This document shows positions 49,470 through 61,382 of a stretch of DNA of 64,000 nucleotides, piece after piece (positions within the stretch are counted from its first letter, which is position 1; every line of letters starts with the position of its first letter). Source of the stretch: Hydractinia symbiolongicarpus (Eukaryota > Cnidaria > Hydrozoa > Anthoathecata > Hydractiniidae); the NCBI RefSeq assembly GCF_029227915.1, contig NC_079882.1:32790001-32854000 (forward strand), given 5' to 3'. Made by a program: the position numbers and the translations under genes. The notes under the pieces were generated by a model that saw only the letters and a list, made by a program, of their open reading frames with translations, was not told the origin of the DNA and did not search any database.

Positions 49470-52400
49470 GGTACTTTCTTTGTATACTTTTGACTATACG
49501 GGCCGAGTACGGGATTTACGGGAAATTGTAGGTTTTCGTTTGCCGGCGATTAAACTTCTTTTATTCAGCGTCTCATCAAAAATGAAAACATTTTTGAGAA
49601 CTACAAGTCTCATGCGTTTTAGTGGTGACAAAATAATTTAAAAATTCGTTCGGGAAATGAGTTTACTCACTGGGTGCTTTCCTTGTATACTTTTAACTAT
49701 ACGGGCCGAGTCCGGGATTTACGGGAAATCGCGGGTTTTCGTTTGCCGGCGATTAAACTTCTTTTATTCAGCGTCTCATCAAAAATGAATTACATTTTTA
49801 AAAACTACAAGTCTCATGCGTTTTAGTGTAAAAATAATAATATAAAAATTCGTTCAGGAAATGAGTTTACTCACTGGGTACTTTCCTTGTATACTTTTGA
49901 CTATACGGGCCGAGTCCGGGATTTACGGGAAATCGCAGGTTTTCGTTTGCAGGCGATTAAACTTCTTTTATTCAGCGTCTCACCAAAAATGAAAACATTT
50001 TTGAAAACTACAAGTCTCATGCGTTTTAGTGGTGAAAAAATAATTTAAAAAATCGTTCGGGAAATGAGTTTACACCCTGGGTACTCTCTTTGTATACTTT
50101 TGACTATACGGGCCAAGCCCGGGATTTACGGGAAATCGCGTGTTTTTGTTTGCTGGCGATTAAACTTCTTTTATTCAGCGTCTCATCAAAAATAAAAACA
50201 TTTTTGAAAACTACAAGTCTCATGCGTTTTAGTGGTGAAAAAATAATTTAAAAAATCGTTCGGGAAATGAGTTTACTCCCTGGGTACTTTCTTTGTATAC
50301 TTTTGACTATACGGGCCAAGCCGGGATTAACGGGAAATCGCGGGTTTTCGTTTGCCGGCGATTAAACTTCTTTTATTCAGCGTCTCATCAAAAATGAAAA
50401 CATTTTTAAAAACTACAAGTCTTATGCGTTTTAGTGGTGAAAAAATAATTTAAAAAATCGTTCTGGTAATGAGTTTACTCACTGGGTACTTTCCTTGTAT
50501 ACTTTTGACTATACGGGCCGAGTCCGGGATTTACGGGAAATCGCAGGTTTTCGTTTGCAGGCGATTAAACTTCTTTTATTCAGCGTCTCACCAAAAATGA
50601 AAACATTTTTGAAAACTACAAGTCTCATGCGTTTTAGTGGTGAAAAAATAATTTAAAAAATCGTTCGGGAAATGAGTTTACACCCTGGGTACTCTCTTTG
50701 TATACTTTTGACTATACGGGCCAAGCCCGGGATTTACGGGAAATCGCGTGTTTTTGTTTGCCGGCGATTAAACTTCTTTTATTCAGCGTCTCATCAAAAA
50801 TAAAAACATTTTTGAAAACTACAAGTCTCATGCGTTTTAGTGGTGAAAAAATAATTTAAAAAATCGTTCGGGAAATGAGTTTACTCCCTGGGTACTTTCT
50901 TTGTATACTTTTGACTATACGGGCCAAGCCGGGATTAACGGGAAATCGCGGGTTTTCGTTTGCCGGCGATTAAACTTCTTTTATTCAGCGTCTCATCAAA
51001 AATGAAAACATTTTTAAAAACTACAAGTCTTATGCGTTTTAGTGGTGAAAAAATAATTTAAAAAATCGTTCTGGAAATGAGTTTACTCACTGGGTACTTT
51101 CTTTGTATACTTTTGACTATACGGGCCGAGTACGGGATTTACGGGAAATTGTAGGTTTTCGTTTGCCGGCGATTAAACTTCTTTTATTCAGCGTCTCATC
51201 AAAAATGAAAACATTTTTGAGAACTACAAGTCTCATGCGTTTTAGTGGTGACAAAATAATTTAAAAATTCGTTCGGGAAATGAGTTTACTCACTGGGTGC
51301 TTTCCTTGTATACTTTTAACTATACGGGCCGAGTCCGGGATTTACGGGAAATCGCGGGTTTTCGTTTGCCGGCGATTAAACTTCTTTTATTCAGCGTCTC
51401 ATCAAAAATGAATTACATTTTTAAAAACTACAAGTCTCATGCGTTTTAGTGGTAAAATAATAATATAAAAATTCGTTCAGGAAATGAGTTTACTCACTGG
51501 GTACTTTCCTTGTATACTTTTGACTATACGGGCCGAGTCCGGGATTTACGGGAAATCGCAGGTTTTCGTTTGCAGGCGATTAAACTTCTTTTATTCAGCG
51601 TCTCACCAAAAATGAAAACATTTTTGAAAACTACAAGTCTCATGCGTTTTAGTGGTGAAAAAATAATTTAAAAAATCGTTCGGGAAATGAGTTTACACCC
51701 TGGGTACTCTCTTTGTATACTTTTGACTATACGGGCCAAGCCCGGGATTTACGGGAAATCGCGTGTTTTTGTTTGCTGGCGATTAAACTTCTTTTATTCA
51801 GCGTCTCATCAAAAATAAAAACATTTTTGAAAACTACAAGTCTCATGCGTTTTAGTGGTGAAAAAATAATTTAAAAAATCGTTCGGGAAATGAGTTTACT
51901 CCCTGGGTACTTTCTTTGTATACTTTTGACTATACGGGCCAAGCCGGGATTAACGGGAAATCGCGGGTTTTCGTTTGCCGGCGATTAAACTTCTTTTATT
52001 CAGCGTCTCATCAAAAATGAAAACATTTTTAAAAACTACAAGTCTTATGCGTTTTAGTGGTGAAAAAATAATTTAAAAAATCGTTCTGGTAATGAGTTTA
52101 CTCACTGGGTACTTTCCTTGTATACTTTTGACTATACGGGCCGAGTCCGGGATTTACGGGAAATCGCAGGTTTTCGTTTGCAGGCGATTAAACTTCTTTT
52201 ATTCAGCGTCTCACCAAAAATGAAAACATTTTTGAAAACTACAAGTCTCATGCGTTTTAGTGGTGAAAAAATAATTTAAAAAATCGTTCGGGAAATGAGT
52301 TTACACCCTGGGTACTCTCTTTGTATACTTTTGACTATACGGGCCAAGCCCGGGATTTACGGGAAATCGCGTGTTTTTGTTTGCCGGCGATTAAACTTCT

Positions 52401-52716
52401 TTTATTCAGCGTCTCATCAAAAATAAAAACATTTTTGAAAACTACAAGTCTCATGCGTTTTAGTGGTGAAAAAATAATTTAAAAAATCGTTCGGGAAATG
52501 AGTTTACTCCCTGGGTACTTTCTTTGTATACTTTTGACTATACGGGCCAAGCCGGGATTAACGGGAAATCGCGGGTTTTCGTTTGCCGGCGATTAAACTT
52601 CTTTTATTCAGCGTCTCATCAAAAATGAAAACATTTTTAAAAACTACAAGTCTTATGCGTTTTAGTGGTGAAAAAATAATTTAAAAAATCGTTCTGGAAA
52701 TGAGTTTACTCACTGG
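49470..52716 (-). repeat. Tandem pair of 1,623-bp (8-monomer) units with a 3-monomer sub-period
   Basis: Bases about 49470-51092 and 51093-52716 are consecutive copies. AAAAATGAATTACATTTT (49781 and 51404) and TTCTGGTAATGAG (50461 and 52084) are both 1,623 bp apart. Within them a three-monomer set (GCAGGCG type, GTGTTTTTG type, CCGGGATTAACGGG type) repeats. GTTTGCAGG lies at 49945, 50553, 51568, 52176 and 52784, giving steps of 608, 1015, 608 and 608 bp. So a 3-mer amplified first and an 8-mer containing it was then duplicated. Confidence 0.85.
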
Positions 52717-54339
52717 GTACTTTCCTTGTATACTTTTGACTATACGGGCCGAGTCCGGGATTTACGGGAAATCGCAGGTTTTCGTTTGCAGGCGAATAAA
52801 CTTCTTTTATTCAGCGTCTCACCAAAAATGAAAACATTTTTGAAAACTACAAGTCTCATGCGTTTTAGTGGTGAAAAAATAATTTAAAAAATCGTTCGGG
52901 AAATGAGTTTACACCCTGGGTACTCTCTTTGTATACTTTTGACTATACGGGCCAAGCCCGGGATTTACGGGAAATCGCGTGTTTTTGTTTGCCGGCGATT
53001 AAACTTCTTTTATTCAGCGTCTCATCAAAAATAAAAACATTTTTGAAAACTACAAGTCTCATGCGTTTTAGTGGTGAAAAAATAATTTAAAAAATCGTTC
53101 GGGAAATGAGTTTACTCCCTGGGTACTTTCTTTGTATACTTTTGACTATACGGGCCAAGCCGGGATTAACGGGAAATCGCGGGTTTTCGTTTGCCGGCGA
53201 TTAAACTTCTTTTATTCAGCGTCTCATCAAAAATGAAAACATTTTTAAAAACTACAAGTCTTATGCGTTTTAGTGGTGAAAAAATAATTTAAAAAATCGT
53301 TCTGGAAATGAGTTTACTCACAGGGTACTTTCTTTGTATACATTCGACTATACGGGCCAAGCCCGGGATTTACGGGAAATCGCGGGTTTTCGTTTTCCGG
53401 CGATTAAACCTCTTTCATTAAGCGTCTCATCAAAAATGAAAACATTTTTGAAAACTGCAAGTCTCATGCGTTTTAGTGGTGAAAAAAAAATTTAAAAAAT
53501 CGGTCGGGAAATGAGTTTACTCCCCGGGTACTTTCTTTGTATACATTCGACTATACGGGCCAAGCCCCGGATTTACGGGAAAACGCGGGATTTTGTTTGC
53601 CGGCGATTAAACCTCTTTCATTAAGCGTCTCATCAAAAATGAAAACATTTTTGAAAACTAGATGTCTCATATGTTTAGTGGTAAAAAAATAATATAAAAA
53701 ATCGTTCGGGAAATGAGTTTACTCCCTGGGTACTTTCTTTGTATACTTTTGACTATACGGGCCAAGCCCGGGATTTACGGGAAATCGCAGGTTTTCGTTT
53801 GCCGGCGATTAAACTTCTTTTATTCAGCGTCTCATCAAAAATGAAAACATTTTTAAAAACTACAAGTCTTATGCGTTTTAGTGGTGAGAAAATAATTTAA
53901 AAAATCGTTCTGGAAATGAGTTTACTCACAGGGTACTTTCTTTGTATACATTCGACTATACGGCCCAAGCCCGGGATTTACGGGAAATCGCGGGTTTTCG
54001 TTTTCCGGCGATTAAACCTCTTTCATTAAGCGTCTCATCAAAAATGAAAACATTTTTGAAAACTAGATGTCTCATATGTTTAGTGGTAAAAAAATAATAT
54101 AAAAAATCGTTCGGGAAATGAGTTTACTCCCTGGGTACTTTCTTTGTATACTTTTGACTATACGGGCCAAGCCCGAGATTTACGGGAAATCGCAGGTTTT
54201 CGTTTGCCGGCGATTAAACTTCTTTTATTCAGCGTCTCATCAAAAATGAAAACATTTTTAAAAACTACAAGTCTTATGCGTTTTAGTAGTGAAAAAATAA
54301 TTTAAAAAATCGTTCTGGAAATGAGTTTACTCCCTAGGT
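52717..54339 (-). repeat. Switch from right-arm-specific to left-arm-like monomers
   Basis: One more 3-monomer set runs to about 53.3 kb. Then TTTACTCACAGGGTAC, CGTTTTCCGGCG, CTCTTTCATTAAGCG and GGGAAAACGCGGG appear, all counterparts of common left-arm variants. The first CTAGATGTCTCATATG monomers lie near 53.65 and 54.06 kb. The change is abrupt, within about one monomer, and orientation does not change. Confidence 0.75.
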
Positions 54340-56388
54340 ACTTTCTTTGTATACTTTTGACTATACGGGCCGAGTCCGGGATTTAGGGAAATCGCAGGTT
54401 TTCGTTTCCGGCGATTAAACTGCTTTTATTCAGCGTCTCATCAAAAATGAAAACATTTTTGAAAACTACAAGTCTCATGCGTTTTAGTGGTGGAAAAATA
54501 ATTTAAAAAATCGTTCGGGAAATGAGTTTACTCCCTGGGTACCTTCTTTGTATACTTTTGACTATACGGGCCGAGTCCGGGATTTAGGGAAATCGCAGGT
54601 TTTCGTTTGCCGGCGATTAAACTGCTTTTATTCAGCGTCTCATCAAAAATGAAAACATATTTGAAAACTACAAGTCTCATGCGTTTTAGTGGTGAAAAAA
54701 TAATTTAAAAAATCGTTCGGAAAATGAGTTTACTCCCTGGGTACTTTCTTTGTATACTTTGGACTATACGGGCCAAGCCGGGATTTACGGGAAATCGCGG
54801 ATTTTCGTTTGCCGGCGATTAAACCTCTTTTATTCAGCGTCTCATCAAAAATGAAAACATTTTTAAGAACAACAAGTCTTATGCGTTTTAGTGGTGAAAA
54901 AATAATTTAAAAAATCGTTCGGGAAATGAGTTTACTCCCTGGGTACTTTCTTTCTATACATTCGACTATACGGGCCAAGCCCCGGATTTACGGGAAAACG
55001 CGGGATTTCGTTTGCCGGCGATTAAACCTCTTTCATTAAGCGTCTCATCAAAAATAAAAACATTTTTGAAAACTAGATGTCTCATGCGTTTAGTGGTAAA
55101 AAAATAATATAAAAAAACGTTCGGGAAATGAGTTTACTCCCTGGGTACTTTCTTTGTATACTTTTGACTATACGAGCCAAGCCCGGGATTTACGGGAAAT
55201 CGCGGGTTTTCGTTTGCCGGCGATTAAACTTCTTTTATTCAGCGTCTCATCAAAAATGAAAACATTTTTAAAAACTACAAGTCTTATGCGTTTTAGTGGT
55301 GAAAAAATAATTTAAAAAATCGTTCTGGAAATGAGTTTACTCACAGGGTACTTTCTTTGTATACATTCGACTATACGGGCCAAGCCCGGGATTTACGGGA
55401 AATCGCGGGTTTTCGTTTTCCGGCGATTAAACTTCTTTTATTCAGCGTCTCATCAAAAATGAAAACATTTTTAAAAACTACAAGTCTTATGCGTTTTAGT
55501 GGTGAAAAAATAATTTAAAAAATCGTTCTGGAAATGAGTTTACTCACAGGGTACTTTCTTTGTAAACATTCGACTATACGGGCCAAGCCCGGGATTTACG
55601 GGAAATCGCGGGTTTTCGTTTTCTGGCGATTAAACTTCTTTTATTCAGCGTCTCATCAAAAATGAAAACATTTTTAAAAACTACAAGTCTTATGCGTTTT
55701 AGTGGTGAAAAAATAATTTAAAAAATCGTTCTGGAAATGAGTTTACTCACAGGGTACTTTCTTTGTATACATTAGACTATACGGGCCAAGCCCGGGATTT
55801 ACGGGAAATCGCGGGTTTTCGTTTTCCGGCGATTAAACCTCTTTCATTAAGCGTCTCATCTAAAATGAAAACATTTTTGAAAACTACAAGTCTCATGCGT
55901 TTTAGTGGTAAAAAAAAATTTAAAAAATCGTTCGGGAAATGAGTTTACTCCCTGGGTACTTTCTTTGTATACATTCGACTATACGGGCCAAGCCCCGGAT
56001 TTACGGGAAAACGCGGGATTTCGTTTGCCGGCGATTAAACCTCTTTCATTAAGCGTCTCATCAAAAATGAAAACATTTTTGAAAACTAGATGTCTCATGC
56101 GTTTAGTGGTAAAAAAAAATTTAAAAAATCGTTCAGGAAATGAGTTTACTCCCTGGGTACTTTCTTTGTATACATTCGACTATACGGGCCAAGCCCCTGA
56201 TTTACGGGAAAACGCGGGATTTCGTTTGCCGGCGATTAAACCTCTTTCATTAAGCGTCTCATCAAAAATGAAAACATTTTTGAAAACTAGATGTCTCATG
56301 CGTTTAGTGGTAAAAAATAATATAAAAAATCGTTCGGGAAATGAGTTTACTCCCTGGGTACTTTCTTTGTATACTTTTGACTATACGG
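54340..56388 (-). repeat. 2.05-kb block, copy 1
   Basis: Matches about 59194-61242 at a constant offset of 4,854 bp (24 monomers). Marks are CGTTTCCGGCG after GATTTAGGG, GGTACCTTC, ACATATTTG, GAACAACAAG, TTTCTATACATTCG, CTATACGAGCC, CATTAGACTATACG and two 201-bp monomers with CTAGATGTC. The few differences include GTAAACATTC here against GTATACATTC, and CCCCTGATTT against CCCCGGATTT. The right edge is at about 56389, where GGCCGAGACCGGG replaces GGGCCAAGCCCGGG. A further copy of its start lies at 62.95-64.0 kb. Confidence 0.85.
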
Positions 56389-59160
56389 CCGAGACCGGGA
56401 TTTACGGGAAATGGCGGATTTTCGTTTGCCGGCGATTAAACTTCTTTTATTCAGCGTCCCATGAAATATGAAAATATTTTTGAAAACTACAAGTCTCATG
56501 CGTTTAGTGGTAAAAAAATAATATAAAAAATCGTTCGGGAAATGAGTTTACTCCCTGGGTACTTTCTTTGTATACTTTTGACTATACGGCCGAGACCGGG
56601 ATTTACGGGAAATGGCGGATTTTCGTTTGCCGGCGATTAAACTTCTTTTATTCAGCGTCCCATGAAATATGAAAATATTTTTGAAAACTACAAGTCTCAT
56701 GCGTTTAGTGGTAAAAAAATAATATAAAAAATCGTTCGGGAAATGAGTTTACTCCCTGGGTACTTTCTTTGTAAACTTTTGACTATACGGGCCAAGCCCG
56801 GGATTTACGGGAAATTGCGGGTTTTCGTTTGCCGGCGATTAAACTGCTTTTATTCAGCGTCTCATCAAAAATGAAAACATTTTTAAAAAACTACAAGTCT
56901 CATGCGTTTTAGTGGTGCAAAAATAATTTAAAAAATCGTTCTGGAAATGAGTTTACTCCCTGGGTACTTCCTTTGTATACTTTTGACTATACGGGCCGAG
57001 TCCGGGATTTAGGGAAATCGCAGGTTTTCGTTTGCCGGCGATTAAACTGCTTTTATTCAGCGTCTCATTAAAAATGAAAATATTTTTGAAAACTACAAGT
57101 CTCATGCGTTTTAGTGGTGAAAAAATAATTTAAAAAATCGTTCGCGAAATGAGTTTACTCCCTGGGTACTTTCTTTGTATACTTTTGACTATACGGAACA
57201 AGCCGGGATTTACGGGAAATCGCGGGTTTTCGTTAGCCGGAGATTAAACTTCTTTTATTCAGCGTCTCATCAAAATTGAAAACATTTTTAAAAACTACAA
57301 GTCTCATGGGCTTTAGTGGTGAAAAAATAATTTAAAAAATCGTTCTGGAAATGGGTTTACTCACAGGGTACTTTCTTTGTATACATTCGACTATACGTGC
57401 CAAGCCCGGGATTTACGGGAAATCGCGGGTTTTTGTTTGCCGGCGATTAAACTTCTTTTATTCAGCGTCTCATCAAAAATGAAAACATTTTTGAAAACTA
57501 CAAGTCTCATGCGTTTTAGTGGTGAAAAAATAATTTAAAAAATCGTTCGGGAAATGAGTTTACTCCCTGGGTACTTTCTTTGTATACTTTTGACTATACG
57601 GGCCAAGCCGGGATTTACGGGAAATCGCGAGTTTTCGTTTGCCGGCGATTAAACTTCTTTTATTCAGCGTCTCATCAAAAATGAAAACATTTTTGAAAAC
57701 TACAAGTCTCATGCGTTTTAGTGGTGAAAAAATAATTTAAAAAATCGATCTGGAAATGAGTTTACTCCCTGGGTACTTTCTTTGTATACTTTTGACTATA
57801 CGGGCCGAGTCCGGGATTTAGGGAAATCGCAGGTTTTCGTTTGCCGGCGAGTAAACTGCTTTTATTTAGCGTCTTATCAAAAATGAAAACATTTTTGAAA
57901 ACTACAAGTCTCATGCGTTTTAGTGGTGAAAAAATAATTTAAAAAATCGTTCGGGAAATGAGTTTACTCCCTGGGTACTTTCTTTGTATACTTTTGACTA
58001 TACGGGCCAAGCCGGGATTTACGGGAAATCGCGGGATTTCGTTTGCCGGCGATTAAACTTCTTATATTCGGCGTCTCATCAAAAATGAAAACATTTTTAA
58101 AAACTACAAGTCTTATGCGTTTTAGTGGTGAAAAAATAATTTAAAAAATCGTTCTGGAAATGAGTTTACTCACAGGGTACTTTCTTTGTATACATTCGAC
58201 TATACGTGCCAAGCCCGGGATTTACGGGAAATCGCGGGTTTTTGTTTCCTGGCGATTAAACTGCTTTTATTCAGCGTCTCATCAAATATGAAAACATTCT
58301 TGAAAACTACAAGTCTCATGCGTTTTAGTGGTGAAAAAATAATTTAAAAAATCGTTTGGGAAATGAGTTTACTCCCTGGGTACTTTCTTTCTATTCTTTT
58401 GACTATACGGGCCGAGTCTGGGATTTACGGGAAATCGCAGGTTTTCGTTTGCCGGCGATTAAACTTCTTTTATTCAGCGTCTCATCAAAAATGAAAACAT
58501 TTTTAAAAACTACAAGTCTCATGGGCTTTAGTGGTGAAATAATAATTTAAAAAATCGTTTGGGAAATGAGTTTACTCCCTGGGTACTTTCTTTGTATACT
58601 TTTGACTATACGGGCCGAGTCCAAGATTTACGGGAAATCGCAGGTTTTCGTTTGCCGGCGATTAAACTTCTTTTATTCAGCGTCTCATCAAAAATGAAAA
58701 CATTTTTAAAAACTACAAGTCTTATGCGTTTTAGTGGTGAAAAAATAATTTAAAAAATCGTTCTGGAAATGAGTTTACTCCCTGGGTACTTTCTTTGTAT
58801 ACTTTTGACTATACGGGCCGAGTCCAGGATTTACGGAAAATCGCAGGTTTTCGTTTGCCGGCGATTAAACTTCTTTTATTCAGCGTCTCATCAAAAATGA
58901 AAACATTTTTAAAAACTACAAGTCTTATGCGTTTTAGTGGTGAAAAAATAATTTAAAAAATCGTTCTGGAAATGAGTTTACTCCCTGGGTACTTTCTTTG
59001 TATACTTTTGACCATACGGGCCGACTCCAGGATTTACGGGAAATCGCAGGTTTTCGTTTGCCGGCGATTAAACTTCTTTTATTCAGCGTCTTATCAAAAA
59101 TGAAAACATTTTTAAAAACTACAAGTCTCATGCGTTTTAGTGGTGAAAAAGTAATTTAAA
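56389..59160 (-). repeat. 2.7-kb block homologous, inverted, to about 37.2-39.8 kb
   Basis: Read on the minus strand from 59.15 kb downward, this block shows the monomer order of the left arm from 37.2 kb upward. First come GTATGGTC with GATAAGACG, then CCTGGACTCGG with TTTTCC and CTTGGACTCGG with TTATTATTTCACC. Next are CCCAGACTCGG, CAAGAATG with GCCAGGAAACAAAAAC and GACGCCGAATA, followed by GACGCTAAATAAAAGCAG with TTTACTCGCC, AACTCGCG and TTTTCAATTTTGATG with TTGTTCCG. The series ends with TTTTTAATGAGACG with AAAGGAAGTAC and TTTTTGCACC, AGTTTACAAAG, and CATATTTCATGGG. The last is present twice here (near 56.45 and 56.66 kb). Confidence 0.85.
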
Positions 59161-59193
59161 AAATCGTTCGGGAAATGAGTTTACTCCCTGGGT

Positions 59194-61242
59194 ACTTTCT
59201 TTGTATACTTTTGACTATACGGGCCGAGTCCGGGACTTAGGGAAATCGCAGGTTTTCGTTTCCGGCGATTAAACTGCTTTTATTCAGCGTCTCATCAAAA
59301 ATGAAAACATTTTTGAAAACTACAAGTCTCATGCGTTTTAGTGGTGGAAAAATAATTTAAAAAATCGTTCGGGAAATGAGTTTACTCCCTGGGTACCTTC
59401 TTTGTATACTTTTGACTATACGGGCCGAGTCCGGGATTTAGGGAAATCGCAGGTTTTCGTTTGCCGGCGATTAAACTGCTTTTATTCAGCGTCTCATCAA
59501 AAATGAAAACATATTTGAAAACTACAAGTCTCATGCGTTTTAGTGGTGAAAAAATAATTTAAAAAATCGTTCGGAAAATGAGTTTACTCCCTGGGTACTT
59601 TCTTTGTATACTTTGGACTATACGGGCCAAGCCGGGATTTACGGGAAATCGCGGATTTTCGTTTGCCGGCGATTAAACCTCTTTTATTCAGCGTCTCATC
59701 AAAAATGAAAACATTTTTAAGAACAACAAGTCTTATGCGTTTTAGTGGTGAAAAAATAATTTAAAAAATCGTTCGGGAAATGAGTTTACTCCCTGGGTAC
59801 TTTCTTTCTATACATTCGACTATACGGGCCAAGCCCCGGATTTACGGGAAAACGCGGGATTTCGTTTGCCGGCGATTAAACCTCTTTCATTAAGCGTCTC
59901 ATCAAAAATAAAAACATTTTTGAAAACTAGATGTCTCATGCGTTTAGTGGTAAAAAAATAATATAAAAAAACGTTCGGGAAATGAGTTTACTCCCTGGGT
60001 ACTTTCTTTGTATACTTTTGACTATACGAGCCAAGCCCGGGATTTACGGGAAATCGCGGGTTTTCGTTTGCCGGCGATTAAACTTCTTTTATTCAGCGTC
60101 TCATCAAAAATGAAAACATTTTTAAAAACTACAAGTCTTATGCGTTTTAGTGGTGAAAAAATAATTTAAAAAATCGTTCTGGAAATGAGTTTACTCACAG
60201 GGTACTTTCTTTGTATACATTCGACTATACGGGCCAAGCCCGGGATTTACGGGAAATCGCGGGTTTTCGTTTTCCGGCGATTAAACTTCTTTTATTCAGC
60301 GTCTCATCAAAAATGAAAACATTTTTAAAAACTACAAGTCTTATGCGTTTTAGTGGTGAAAAAATAATTTAAAAAATCGTTCTGGAAATGAGTTTACTCA
60401 CAGGGTACTTTCTTTGTATACATTCGACTATACGGGCCAAGCCCGGGATTTACGGGAAATCGCGGGTTTTCGTTTTCTGGCGATTAAACTTCTTTTATTC
60501 AGCGTCTCATCAAAAATGAAAACATTTTTAAAAACTACAAGTCTTATGCGTTTTAGTGGTGAAAAAATAATTTAAAAAATCGTTCTGGAAATGAGTTTAC
60601 TCACAGGGTACTTTCTTTGTATACATTAGACTATACGGGCCAAGCCCGGGATTTACGGGAAATCGCGGGTTTTCGTTTTCCGGCGATTAAACCTCTTTCA
60701 TTAAGCGTCTCATCTAAAATGAAAACATTTTTGAAAACTACAAGTCTCATGCGTTTTAGTGGTAAAAAAAAATTTAAAAAATCGTTCGGGAAATGAGTTT
60801 ACTCCCTGGGTACTTTCTTTGTATACATTCGACTATACGGGCCAAGCCCCGGATTTACGGGAAAACGCGGGATTTCGTTTGCCGGCGATTAAACCTCTTT
60901 CATTAAGCGTCTCATCAAAAATGAAAACATTTTTGAAAACTAGATGTCTCATGCGTTTAGTGGTAAAAAAAAATTTAAAAAATCGTTCAGGAAATGAGTT
61001 TACTCCCTGGGTACTTTCTTTGTATACATTCGACTATACGGGCCAAGCCCCGGATTTACGGGAAAACGCGGGATTTCGTTTGCCGGCGATTAAACCTCTT
61101 TCATTAAGCGTCTCATCAAAAATGAAAACATTTTTGAAAACTAGATGTCTCATGCGTTTAGTGGTAAAAAATAATATAAAAAATCGTTCGGGAAATGAGT
61201 TTACTCCCTGGGTACTTTCTTTGTATACTTTTGACTATACGG
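59194..61242 (-). repeat. 2.05-kb block, copy 2
   Basis: The partner of 54340-56388, lying on the other side of the inverted-homology block. Sequence is almost identical, with GGGACTTAGGG here against GGGATTTAGGG and the CpG-restoring CCCCGGATTT. At its right edge, unlike copy 1, it runs into CAAGCCCGGG-type monomers. That keeps a reading frame open to 207 codons (60759-61382). Confidence 0.85.
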
Positions 61243-61382
61243 GCCAAGCCCGGGATTTACGGGAAATCGCGGGTTTTCGTTTGCCGGTGATTAAACTTCT
61301 TTTATTCAGCGTCTCATCAAAAATGAAAACATTTTTAAAAACTACAAGTCTTATGCGTTTTAGTGGTGAAAAAATAATATAA
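60759..61382 (+). other. Fortuitous 207-codon open frame across three monomers
   Basis: The longest stop-free frame in the window. Two successive 201-bp monomers (GGTAAAAAAA at 60761 and 60962) contribute an exact 67-residue repeat because 201 is divisible by three; most monomers are 202 or 203 bp and shift frame. A shorter relative (188 codons) lies at 55905-56471. There is no promoter, codon bias or recognised domain, and the same frame is broken in nearly all other monomers. I regard it as non-coding; it is listed because automated annotation would probably call it. Confidence 0.8.

Noticed and set aside
57510-57555. Pol III A-box-like (TTTTAGTGGTGA) and B-box-like (CGTTCGGGAAAT) pair, suggesting a tRNA-derived SINE origin
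   Set aside because: Only AGTGGT and GTTCG match. The spacing is about 27 bp, shorter than in tRNA genes, no cloverleaf can be formed, and T runs are everywhere in the monomer.
58356-58753. 64-codon open frames resembling a conserved small-protein family across the window
   Set aside because: The similarity follows monomer identity, including at would-be silent sites. Frame length simply reflects the stop-free part of the monomer.
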